Source of the DNA: Planctomycetota bacterium | Lineage (GTDB): Bacteria > Planctomycetota > UBA1135 > GCA-002686595 | Reading direction: 5' to 3' | Length of the DNA stretch: 64,000 nt | Assembly: GCA_021413885.1 (NCBI GenBank) | Contig: JAIOPM010000049.1 | Location: 62,001-126,000, forward strand | Part shown: in pieces, positions 54,048 to 61,673 of the stretch | Numbering within the stretch: position 1 is the stretch's first letter | How the letters are laid out: every line of letters starts with the position of its first letter | Translations under genes and position numbers: made by a program | Notes under the pieces: model-generated | Seen by the model: the letters and a program-made list of their open reading frames with translations, nothing else | The model's database searches: none | What the model was told of the DNA's origin: nothing

Positions 54048-55825
54048 ACCAATCGTTGCTCTCCGCTCTCGTCATTCCGCTCGCGTGCGCTTCCGTCGGC
54101 GACGTTCCGACCGTCGCGCCCGTTGCCGATGTCTCGTGGCGCACGTACGACTTCGCCGCCGTCGCGCCGACGATCGGTCGCGAAGCCGGCGCGACCAACC
54201 TGGTGCCGGCGTTGGCCTCGACGCTCACCTTCGAGGACTCCGGCGCGCCTGGACGCGAACGCGGGGTCGAGTACTTGGCGCAGACGTCGGTGCTCGCGAG
54301 CTCGGAGGAGTTCGAACGCGACGGCCGTTCGTGGGAGGTCGTCGATGACGCGCAACTGCAGGCGTTCGTTTCCGGGGAGACGCACAAGAACCTCGAGCGC
54401 GAGCTCGCGTTCTACTCGGACGCTTTTCGCTCCGCGGTCTTCGTGCGCGTCGACGTCGTCGACGGCGAGGTCGGGCCCTCCGGTTTCGCGACGCGGATTC
54501 CCGCCGCCGCGGCGGAGGACCTGGTCGGTCGAGCTCTCGCCCAGGGCCGCGCGCGCACCGCGCTCCTGCGGATCGCGCCGGGCGACGAAGCGCGTCTCGA
54601 TCACACGCGCGACGTGCGCCTGATCACCGACTACGACTGCGAGGTCGCGCAGCAAGCGGTCGTGTACCAACCGGTCTCGCGCTCGTTCCGCGTCGGTCTC
54701 CAACTCGCCGCGCGCGCGGCGGCGGTCGCCGACGGCGTGCAGCTCGCGTTGACGTTGCGCGAGGTCGACGAGCTCGCGCCGCCGCGCGAACGGACGGTGA
54801 AATTCGTCAACCACGTCGGCAACGATCAGGCGTGGGCGGAGCAGCCCGCCGAGCTCGTCTTCCAGTCGCCGCGCGTCGTACAACACGCCGCGGCGTTGAC
54901 CACGTTCTTGCCGAAGGGCGAGGCGGTGCTCTTGCGCTCGGCGCTGACTTCCGTCGGCGGAAACGCGCGGTGCACGATCGTGTTGCGCGCCGTCGGCGAG
55001 CCCGTGCCGGTCGCGAAAGGCATCGACCTCTACGACAACGGCTTCCGCATCGACGTCGTCGATCTGTCGCGCTTCGCGCCGCCGTACGTCAAGGTCGAGG
55101 GGGCGTTGCTCGAGCGCGGGAATCCCGGTCGGCTGCTCGAAGGCTTCTTCTGCGAGTCGCGGTGGGAGGGCGACGCGCCGTTGCGCGCCGAAATCGTCTG
55201 GGCCGAGCACGAGCTCGACCTCGCGTCCGACCGCAACTTCCCGCAGCGCGACGCGCTCGTCGCCGAACGTTTCGGCCCGTGGCTGACGCTGCTGCCGAGC
55301 ACCGCCGCGCCCGCCGAAGGTCCGAAGCACGCCCGCAACTTCGATCCCGCGGTGCTCGCGAACGTCTTGCGGCCGAAATCGGTCGAGATCGACCTCGTCC
55401 TGCGCAAGGGCGACGCGGTCGCGGCCCGTTGGTCCGCGTCGGTCGTCGAAGGGCGTCGGTCGGCGTTCACCGTCGGGGCGGAGAGCCTCGGGCTCGACTC
55501 GGTCAACGTCGAGATCGCGCAGTCGGCCGCGATCTTCGATCCGCAGGAGCGCGTGTTCTTCGACGGACTGATCGTCGCGGTGGAGCCTCGGCGGCTGCCG
55601 GACGGCGCGCTCGACATCGGCGTCACCGCACGGGCGATGATGCTCGACGCCGAACCGACGTGGGCGGTCGGGATGAGCGGCGCAACCCCGCCGTCGGACC
55701 GCGCGACCTGGACGCGTTTGATCGCGGACGAGCGCGTGCTCTTGCCGCCCGGAACCGAGCCGCGTTCGGCGGTGCTCGGTGTCGGAGGCAAGGGCGGCTT
55801 ATTGCTCGAAGTCTCCGCTCGCTGA
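54044..55825 (+). CDS. exported protein of unknown function, third gene of the ECF operon
   Basis: 593 residues; the ATG at 54044 opens a short hydrophobic signal (LLSALVIPLACASVG). Two halves share a strand-rich pattern; parts such as FVRVDVVDGEVGPSGFATRI and VADGVQLALTLREV recall secretin-domain sequences, but with low certainty. It ends GVGGKGGLLLEVSAR. The ATGA overlap with the anti-sigma gene and a shared terminator argue for a role in, or control by, the same signal system. Confidence 0.65.
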   Translation: MNQSLLSALVIPLACASVGDVPTVAPVADVSWRTYDFAAVAPTIGREAGATNLVPALASTLTFEDSGAPGRERGVEYLAQTSVLASSEEFERDGRSWEVVDDAQLQAFVSGETHKNLERELAFYSDAFRSAVFVRVDVVDGEVGPSGFATRIPAAAAEDLVGRALAQGRARTALLRIAPGDEARLDHTRDVRLITDYDCEVAQQAVVYQPVSRSFRVGLQLAARAAAVADGVQLALTLREVDELAPPRERTVKFVNHVGNDQAWAEQPAELVFQSPRVVQHAAALTTFLPKGEAVLLRSALTSVGGNARCTIVLRAVGEPVPVAKGIDLYDNGFRIDVVDLSRFAPPYVKVEGALLERGNPGRLLEGFFCESRWEGDAPLRAEIVWAEHELDLASDRNFPQRDALVAERFGPWLTLLPSTAAPAEGPKHARNFDPAVLANVLRPKSVEIDLVLRKGDAVAARWSASVVEGRRSAFTVGAESLGLDSVNVEIAQSAAIFDPQERVFFDGLIVAVEPRRLPDGALDIGVTARAMMLDAEPTWAVGMSGATPPSDRATWTRLIADERVLLPPGTEPRSAVLGVGGKGGLLLEVSAR

Positions 55826-55862
55826 CTCGCGCACGACTTCGTTCGAGAGCTCCCTAATCACC

Positions 55863-55907
55863 GCGCCCGTCGCGTCTTCACGACGCGGCGGGCGCTCTTC
55901 TTTCGTT
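55863..55907 (+). terminator. terminator of the ECF operon
   Basis: A 14-bp stem (55863-55876 with 55882-55895, one G-U pair), loop TTCAC, followed by TCTTCTTTCGTT. It lies 38 bases past the stop. Confidence 0.85.
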
Positions 55908-55961
55908 GCCAGGAGCGGTCGAGCGTTCTACCCTCGCCCGCGCTCTCCATCGCGGCGCGCG

Positions 55962-56114
55962 ATGGACACACCTGAGTCGCGCGGGGATGCGTCGATCGAC
56001 GGACCTGGTTCGAGCATGGAGTACGGCAAGGATTCGGAAACTCGCCTTCTGCCGCCGGTGAACCTCCGGCGAGGGAGCGTCGTCGGCGCGCGACGCTCGG
56101 GGAGTTTGCGATGA
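55962..56114 (+). CDS. possible leader peptide overlapping mgtE
   Basis: A 50-residue frame (MDTPESRGDASIDG...) whose TGA overlaps the mgtE ATG (ATGA). It includes LLPPVN. No ribosome-binding site is clear and no family fits, so this may be chance, but its position suits leader-coupled control of a magnesium transporter. Confidence 0.25.
   Translation: MDTPESRGDASIDGPGSSMEYGKDSETRLLPPVNLRRGSVVGARRSGSLR
56075..56098 (+). promoter_or_regulatory. hairpin directly before the mgtE ribosome-binding site
   Basis: Perfect 8-bp arms GAGCGTCG/CGACGCTC (56075-56082, 56091-56098) with an eight-base loop, ending one base before GGGGAG. It could control access to the start of mgtE. Confidence 0.5.
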
Positions 56115-57484
56115 GCGACGCGTCGAACGACGAGACGCCGAACCAAGTCGTCGCGGTCGAGTCGCCGTTCGGTGAGCGCCTGCCCGCGGCCGACTTGCAG
56201 GACGCGTGGCGTCTGCTCGACACCGCCGAGCGCGTCGACGGTTTTCGTCTGCTCGCACCCGCGGAAGGACACGAGTTCTTCCTCGCGCTCGCCGCCGCCG
56301 ACCAGATGGACTTGATCCTCGGCCTGCCGTCGAACGAACGGCGCCTGTGGATGCGCTTGCTCGCGCCCGACGATGCCGCCGACGTCATCCAGGCCGCCGA
56401 CGAAGGGCGGCGCGGCGAATTGGTCGCGCTGCTCGACGACATGTCGAAGCGCGAAGTCTCGAGCCTGCTCGCGTACGCCGAGGACGACGCCGGTGGCTTG
56501 ATGAGCCCGCGTTTCGCGCGCGTGCGACCGGAGATGAGCGTCGACGAGGCGATCACCTACATGCGCAAGCAGGTGAACGAGAAGCTCGAGACGATCTACT
56601 ACGGCTACGTCCTCGATTCGCAGCAGCGTCTGCTCGGCGTCGTCTCGTTCCGCGACCTCTTCTCCGCGAAGGGCGCCGCGAAAGTCAGCGACGTGATGAA
56701 GAAGGACGTCGTCACCGTGCCGGAGACGATGGACCAGGAAGCGGTCGGCCGCCTTTTCGCGCAATACGACCTGATGGCGCTGCCGGTGTGCGACGGCGAC
56801 GGTCGCATGAAGGGCATCGTCACCTTCGACGACATCGTGCAGGTCGTGCAGGAAGAAGCGACCGAGGACATCCAAAAGATCGGCGGTAGCGAAGCGCTCG
56901 ACGCGCCGTACCTGCAGGTCGGTCTCGGGTCGATGCTGAAGAAGCGCGCGGGCTGGCTGATCGTCCTGTTCCTCGGCGAGATGCTGACGGCGACGGCGAT
57001 GGGTTACTTCGAGCACGAGATCGCGGCGGCGATCGTGCTCTCGCTCTTCATCCCGTTGATCATCTCGAGCGGCGGCAACTCGGGCTCGCAGGCGACGACG
57101 CTCGTGATCCGCGCGATGTCGCTCGGCGAAGTCCGCGTGCGCGATTGGATGCAGGTGTTCCGGCGCGAGCTCGCGTCGGGCCTCGCGCTCGGCACGATCC
57201 TCGGCTCGATCGGTTTCCTGCGCGTCGTCGCGTGGCACGCGCTCGGCGTCGACTACGGGCCGCACTATTTGTGGCTCGGCGCGACGATCGGGATCTCGCT
57301 GCTCGGCGTCGTGCTGTGGGGGACGTTGTCGGGCGCGATGTTGCCGCTCGCGTTGCGACGCCTGGGTTTCGACCCGGCGAGCGCGTCGGCGCCGTTGGTC
57401 GCGACGCTCGTCGACGTCACCGGCTTGGTGATCTACTTCAGCGCCGCGTCCGCGCTGTATCTGCACCATCCGGCCGAGGGCTGA
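56111..57484 (+). CDS. mgtE: magnesium transporter MgtE
   Basis: 457 residues, family length. An N-terminal MgtE_N superhelical domain (about 20-140), two CBS domains (about 145-260), a connecting helix, and five membrane spans from about 282. The GGNSGSQATTLVIRAMSLGEV motif near 319-339 lines the pore and binds Mg2+. GGAG precedes the ATG by six bases. A structured leader and possible leader peptide lie upstream, so magnesium-dependent control is plausible. Confidence 0.95.
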   Translation: MSDASNDETPNQVVAVESPFGERLPAADLQDAWRLLDTAERVDGFRLLAPAEGHEFFLALAAADQMDLILGLPSNERRLWMRLLAPDDAADVIQAADEGRRGELVALLDDMSKREVSSLLAYAEDDAGGLMSPRFARVRPEMSVDEAITYMRKQVNEKLETIYYGYVLDSQQRLLGVVSFRDLFSAKGAAKVSDVMKKDVVTVPETMDQEAVGRLFAQYDLMALPVCDGDGRMKGIVTFDDIVQVVQEEATEDIQKIGGSEALDAPYLQVGLGSMLKKRAGWLIVLFLGEMLTATAMGYFEHEIAAAIVLSLFIPLIISSGGNSGSQATTLVIRAMSLGEVRVRDWMQVFRRELASGLALGTILGSIGFLRVVAWHALGVDYGPHYLWLGATIGISLLGVVLWGTLSGAMLPLALRRLGFDPASASAPLVATLVDVTGLVIYFSAASALYLHHPAEG

Positions 57485-57489
57485 CGGAC

Positions 57490-57498
57490 TGCTAGAAT
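57490..57498 (+). promoter_or_regulatory. extended -10 (TGcTAGAAT)
   Basis: TG one base before TAGAAT, 30 bases before the sulfatase-like gene; same hexamer as at 13402, 35953 and 42354. Confidence 0.5.
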
Positions 57499-57527
57499 CG
57501 TCGAGCTCGTCGGCGGCGAGCGACGCG

Positions 57528-59132
57528 ATGGAACGACGACGAGCGATCGAACGGACGGGAGCGCTGCTCGCGTTGCTCGTCGGACTCGTCGGCGCCGCGT
57601 GCAGCCGCGAGCCGCGCGTCAACGTCCTGCTGATCAGCATCGACACCCTGCGCGCCGATCACCTGCACTGCTACGGCTACGAGCCTGAGACCTCGCCGCG
57701 CATCGATGCGCTCGCGAAGGAAGGCGTGCTGTTCGAGAACGCGGTGTCGAGCACGTCGTGGACGCTGCCCGCGCACCTGACGATGCTCTCGGGCCTGCCG
57801 ATCTCCGCGCACTCGGTCTGCGAGGAGCGTCTCTACGATCGCCACGACGCGCACGACGTGCGCATCCCGCCGCCGTTGCGCGGCAATCTTGTCTCGGAGC
57901 CGTTGTCCGCCGCCGGCTATCGCACCGCGGGTTTCTACTCGTGGAAGTACCTCGACGATTCGTTCGGCTTCGACGCGGGCTTCGACGTGTGGGAGCGGCG
58001 CGGCCTCGACCTCTTTTCGCACCCGACGCTCGGGCTCGAGTTCGGTCGTTTGCGCAAGGCGAAGGACGTCGAGGGCATGAAGGCGATGCTCGCCGCGTAC
58101 CCGGAATTGGTCGATCCGAAACGCCGCACGTCGCCCGAGGTCGTCGACTCCGCGATCGAGTGGCTCGACGGAACGCGCTCCGGCGGCGACGCGCCGTTCT
58201 TCCTCTTCGTGCACCTCTTCGACGTGCACGCGCCGTACAAACCGCCCGAAGGTTTCGATCGCTTCGGACCGAAGCCGTCCGATCCGGCGAGCGACGAGCC
58301 CGTCGTTCCACGCGAGCACTTGCGGCGCCAGATCGGTCTCTACGACGGCGGGATCGCGTACGTCGATTCGCAAGTCGGGCGTCTGCTCGACCATCTCGAT
58401 CAACTCGGGCTCGCCGAGAACACGTTGGTGATCCTGACCGCGGATCACGGCGAAGAGTTCATGGAGCACGGTGCGCTCGGCCATCGCCAACAGCTCTACC
58501 GCGAGAGCATCGGCGTGCCGTTGATCCTGCGCCAGAAGGGCGAGTTCACCGCGGGTCGGCGCGTCGCCGAAACCGTCGGTCTCGTCGACATCGTGCCGAC
58601 GATCCTCGCGGCGACGAAGGTCGAGCCGCTGCACGCGTTGCCCGGCGCCGACCTCGGCGCGATCGCGCGCGGCGAAGCGGGTCCGAAGGAGCGCGTCTAC
58701 ACGTCGGAGCTCTTCGTCTTCGCCGGCAACGAAGTCGCGTATCGACAAGTCGCGCTCGCGCGCGGGAGCGAGCACACGCTCGTCACGTTCTGCGCCGACG
58801 ATTTCTGGCGCGGCGAGACGTACGACTGGAAGATCGACGCGCACGAGCTCGCGGCGCCGAGGACGTTCGACAGCCGCGGCGAATACGGTCGCGGCGTACG
58901 CGCTCAGTTGCTGCGCACCGCGCGCGCGTACCGGCGACTGCGCGACGGTTTGCCGCAGCGCGGGCAGGGCTTGCGCGAGCTCGACGAAGTCGAACTCAAG
59001 CAGCTCAAGGCGCTCGGCTACACCGGACTCTCCGAAGCCGAGACGCCGACGATCGACAGCGATCGGACGTGCATGGAGGGCTGTTTGTGGGGGCCGCCGA
59101 CCGCGGAGCCGCTGTCGGACGACGGGCGTTGA
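57528..59132 (+). CDS. sulfatase-like lipoprotein without formylglycine motif
   Basis: 534 residues with a lipobox (VGAAC, Cys25). Alkaline-phosphatase-fold core: metal Asp in ISIDTLRADHL (D39), and DHGEEFMEHG for the second site. The position of the sulfatase CxPxR reads TLPAH, so T79 replaces the formylglycine Cys. It therefore is more like phosphodiesterase/phosphoethanolamine-transferase relatives than a true sulfatase. Predicted periplasmic or surface lipoprotein. lipA follows with its own promoter. Confidence 0.85.
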   Translation: MERRRAIERTGALLALLVGLVGAACSREPRVNVLLISIDTLRADHLHCYGYEPETSPRIDALAKEGVLFENAVSSTSWTLPAHLTMLSGLPISAHSVCEERLYDRHDAHDVRIPPPLRGNLVSEPLSAAGYRTAGFYSWKYLDDSFGFDAGFDVWERRGLDLFSHPTLGLEFGRLRKAKDVEGMKAMLAAYPELVDPKRRTSPEVVDSAIEWLDGTRSGGDAPFFLFVHLFDVHAPYKPPEGFDRFGPKPSDPASDEPVVPREHLRRQIGLYDGGIAYVDSQVGRLLDHLDQLGLAENTLVILTADHGEEFMEHGALGHRQQLYRESIGVPLILRQKGEFTAGRRVAETVGLVDIVPTILAATKVEPLHALPGADLGAIARGEAGPKERVYTSELFVFAGNEVAYRQVALARGSEHTLVTFCADDFWRGETYDWKIDAHELAAPRTFDSRGEYGRGVRAQLLRTARAYRRLRDGLPQRGQGLRELDEVELKQLKALGYTGLSEAETPTIDSDRTCMEGCLWGPPTAEPLSDDGR

Positions 59133-59146
59133 GCCGCGCGCCGATC

Positions 59147-59155
59147 TGCTAAACT
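59147..59155 (+). promoter_or_regulatory. extended -10 (TGcTAAACT) for lipA
   Basis: TG one base before TAAACT, 22 bases before the lipA ATG. Confidence 0.45.
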
Positions 59156-59176
59156 CCACGGTCCGCGAGCGCATCG

Positions 59177-60133
59177 ATGAGCTCTTCCTCACCCCGCGAA
59201 AATCAGTTGCCCGACGCGCCGACCGGCCCGTCCGGCATCCCGATCCGCACGCCGAAGCCGGCGTGGTTGAAGGTGCCGTTGCCCGGCGGCGAAGGCTACG
59301 CGCGGCTGAAGGGCCTGACCGAATCGCTCGGGCTGAACACTGTTTGCCAGGAAGCGCGCTGCCCCAACATCGGCGAATGTTGGAAGGGCGACCACGCGAC
59401 GATGACGTTGATGGTGCTCGGGGACGAGTGCACGCGCCGTTGTCGCTTCTGCGCGGTGAAGACCGTCGATCGCGCGGCGCCGCCGGATCCGAACGAGCCC
59501 GCGAAAGTCGGCCAAGCGATCGCCGCGCTGAACCTCGGCTACGTCGTGATCACCAGCGTCGATCGCGACGACCTCGCGGACGGCGGGTCCGCGCATTACG
59601 CCGCGTGCATCGGGAAGATCCGCGAGCTCGCGCCGCGCACGGTCGTCGAGACGCTCATTCCCGATTACCAAGGCGACGCGCTCGCGACGTTGATGTCGGC
59701 GCGGCCCGACGTGCTCGCGCACAACGTCGAGGTCGTCGATCGGCTCCAGCGCAAGATCCGCGACCCGCGGTGTTCGTTCGAGCGTTCGCTCGCGACGTTG
59801 CGCGGAGCGAAGGCGCTCGACGCGCGAGTCTTCACCAAGTCTTCGCTGATGGTCGGCCTCGGCGAATCCCACGCGGAGATCGTCGAGAGCCTCGAACGTC
59901 TGCGCGCGGCCGACGTCGACTTCCTGACGCTCGGCCAATACCTGCGGCCGAGCGAGAACCACGCTCCGGTGCGCGAATACGTGTCGCCGGAACGCTTCGC
60001 CGAATACCAACGTCTCGGCGAGAGCCTCGGCTTCCGCTACGTCGCGTCGGGACCGTTGGTGCGCTCGAGCTACAAGGCCGGCGAGTTCTTCGCCGCGCGT
60101 TTGGTCCGCGAACGTCGCGCTGCCGGTTCGTAG
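59177..60133 (+). CDS. lipA: lipoyl synthase
   Basis: 318 residues. LipA inserts two sulfurs into the octanoyl group on lipoate-dependent proteins using two Fe-S clusters: the auxiliary cluster Cys are C57, C62 and C68 (CQEARCPNIGEC), the radical SAM cluster Cys are C85, C89 and C92 (CTRRCRFC). FLTLGQYLRPS and the C-terminal RSSYKAGEFF motif are present. No lipB is adjacent. Confidence 0.97.
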   Translation: MSSSSPRENQLPDAPTGPSGIPIRTPKPAWLKVPLPGGEGYARLKGLTESLGLNTVCQEARCPNIGECWKGDHATMTLMVLGDECTRRCRFCAVKTVDRAAPPDPNEPAKVGQAIAALNLGYVVITSVDRDDLADGGSAHYAACIGKIRELAPRTVVETLIPDYQGDALATLMSARPDVLAHNVEVVDRLQRKIRDPRCSFERSLATLRGAKALDARVFTKSSLMVGLGESHAEIVESLERLRAADVDFLTLGQYLRPSENHAPVREYVSPERFAEYQRLGESLGFRYVASGPLVRSSYKAGEFFAARLVRERRAAGS

Positions 60134-60149
60134 CGCGCGTCGCCGTTCG

Positions 60150-61670
60150 CTAGAAGCGGAAGTAGATGAAGGGGTTGTACGTGTCCGCCGAGAGCACCAT
60201 CGCGGCGAACGACAACACGCCCATCACGAGCACGACGCCGGCGAAGTCGAGCGCGCGGCGCAGGCCGACGCGCTCGTTCGCGAGCTCGAGCGAACGTCGC
60301 CACTCGAGCACCTTCGGCAGCCACGGCATCGAACCGATGATCCCCGCGACCAGCGCCGCGCCGACCGCTGCATCGAGATAGAGCGAGACGTGTTGGTTCG
60401 GCCCCGGATCCGCGTTGAGGCCGAACATCGCGGTGAGGTACGCGCCGGTCGCGCGCAGCCCTTCGCCGCGGAACACCGCGTACGTCACCAGCATCAGCGG
60501 CAGGAAATAGACGCGCTGAAGAACGGGATGCAGCGAACGCACGATGCGACCGAGCCCGAGCCGCTCGACGACCATGATCGCGCCGTGGAACATGCCGAAG
60601 AGGACGAAGTTCCACGCCGCTCCGTGCCACAGGCCGCACAGGAAGAAGACCGTGAAGAGGTTGAAGTACGTCCGCGCCTTGCCGTGCCGATTGCCGCCGA
60701 GCGGGAAGTAGAGGTAGTCGCGCAACCACGTCGACAGCGAGATGTGCCAGCGCCGCCAGTACTCCGTGATCGTCGTCGAGATGTACGGGTAGTTGAAGTT
60801 CTCGAGGAAGCGGAACCCGAACATGTGGCCGAGGCCGATCGCCATGTCGGAGTAACCGGAGAAGTCGAAGTAGAGCTGGATCGCGTAACAGACCACGCCG
60901 AACCACGCGACGGCAGCGGTCAGCTCGTCGCCCGGCAACGCGAAGATCAGATCGGCGGGCAACGCCGCGGTGTTCGCGATCAAGAGCTTCTTGCCGAGCC
61001 CGAGCGCGAAACGCCGCACGCCGTACGCGAAGCCTTGCGCGGTCGTGACGCGCGAGACGAGCTGCTCCGCGACGTCGGCGTAGCGCACGATCGGACCGGC
61101 GATCAGCTGCGGGAAGAGCGACTTGTAGAGCGCGAAGTTGACGATGCTTCGCTGCGCGCGAACTTCGAGGCGATGGATGTCGATCACGTACGACATCGCT
61201 TGGAACGTGAAGAACGAGACGCCGATCGGCAGACGGATCGTCCCTGCTTCCGTACACAGCGCCGCGCGCAATCCGGGTGACAGGTGCAAGGCGTCGGACA
61301 ACAGTCCGAGCGGCGCGTCGATCGCGCCGGACGCGATGAGCAGGCTCGAGGCCACCGACCACAGCCAGTCCGCGTACTTGAAGGTCGCGAGCAACGCGAT
61401 GTTGAAGATCACGGCGACCGCGATCGCGCTGCGTCGTTTCTCGCCGGTCGTCGACGACGTCACGGCCAAGCGCTCGACCCACAGGCCGAAGGCGAAGTTG
61501 ACGGTGATCGACAACAACATCACGAGGACGAGCGCCGGCTCGCCCCACGCGTAGAACAGCAAGCTCGCCGTCATCAAGACGAAGTTGTGCAGCCTGCGTC
61601 CGAACAGGAAGTACGCCGCGAGCACCGCGGGCAGGAACACGAACAGGAAGACGGGGGAGCTGAAGACCAT
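60150..61670 (-). CDS. MBOAT O-acyltransferase (AlgI-like)
   Basis: 506 residues with about 10 membrane spans. The MBOAT-type features are LFYAWGEP, IGVSFFTFQAMSYVIDI, FNYPYISTTITEYWRRWHISLSTWLRDY and the catalytic His in FVLFGMFHGA. AlgI-type proteins move an acetyl group across the membrane for polysaccharide O-acetylation. It follows the AlgJ/AlgX-like gene after three bases. Confidence 0.93.
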   Translation of the reverse strand: MVFSSPVFLFVFLPAVLAAYFLFGRRLHNFVLMTASLLFYAWGEPALVLVMLLSITVNFAFGLWVERLAVTSSTTGEKRRSAIAVAVIFNIALLATFKYADWLWSVASSLLIASGAIDAPLGLLSDALHLSPGLRAALCTEAGTIRLPIGVSFFTFQAMSYVIDIHRLEVRAQRSIVNFALYKSLFPQLIAGPIVRYADVAEQLVSRVTTAQGFAYGVRRFALGLGKKLLIANTAALPADLIFALPGDELTAAVAWFGVVCYAIQLYFDFSGYSDMAIGLGHMFGFRFLENFNYPYISTTITEYWRRWHISLSTWLRDYLYFPLGGNRHGKARTYFNLFTVFFLCGLWHGAAWNFVLFGMFHGAIMVVERLGLGRIVRSLHPVLQRVYFLPLMLVTYAVFRGEGLRATGAYLTAMFGLNADPGPNQHVSLYLDAAVGAALVAGIIGSMPWLPKVLEWRRSLELANERVGLRRALDFAGVVLVMGVLSFAAMVLSADTYNPFIYFRF

Positions 61671-61673
61671 CGT

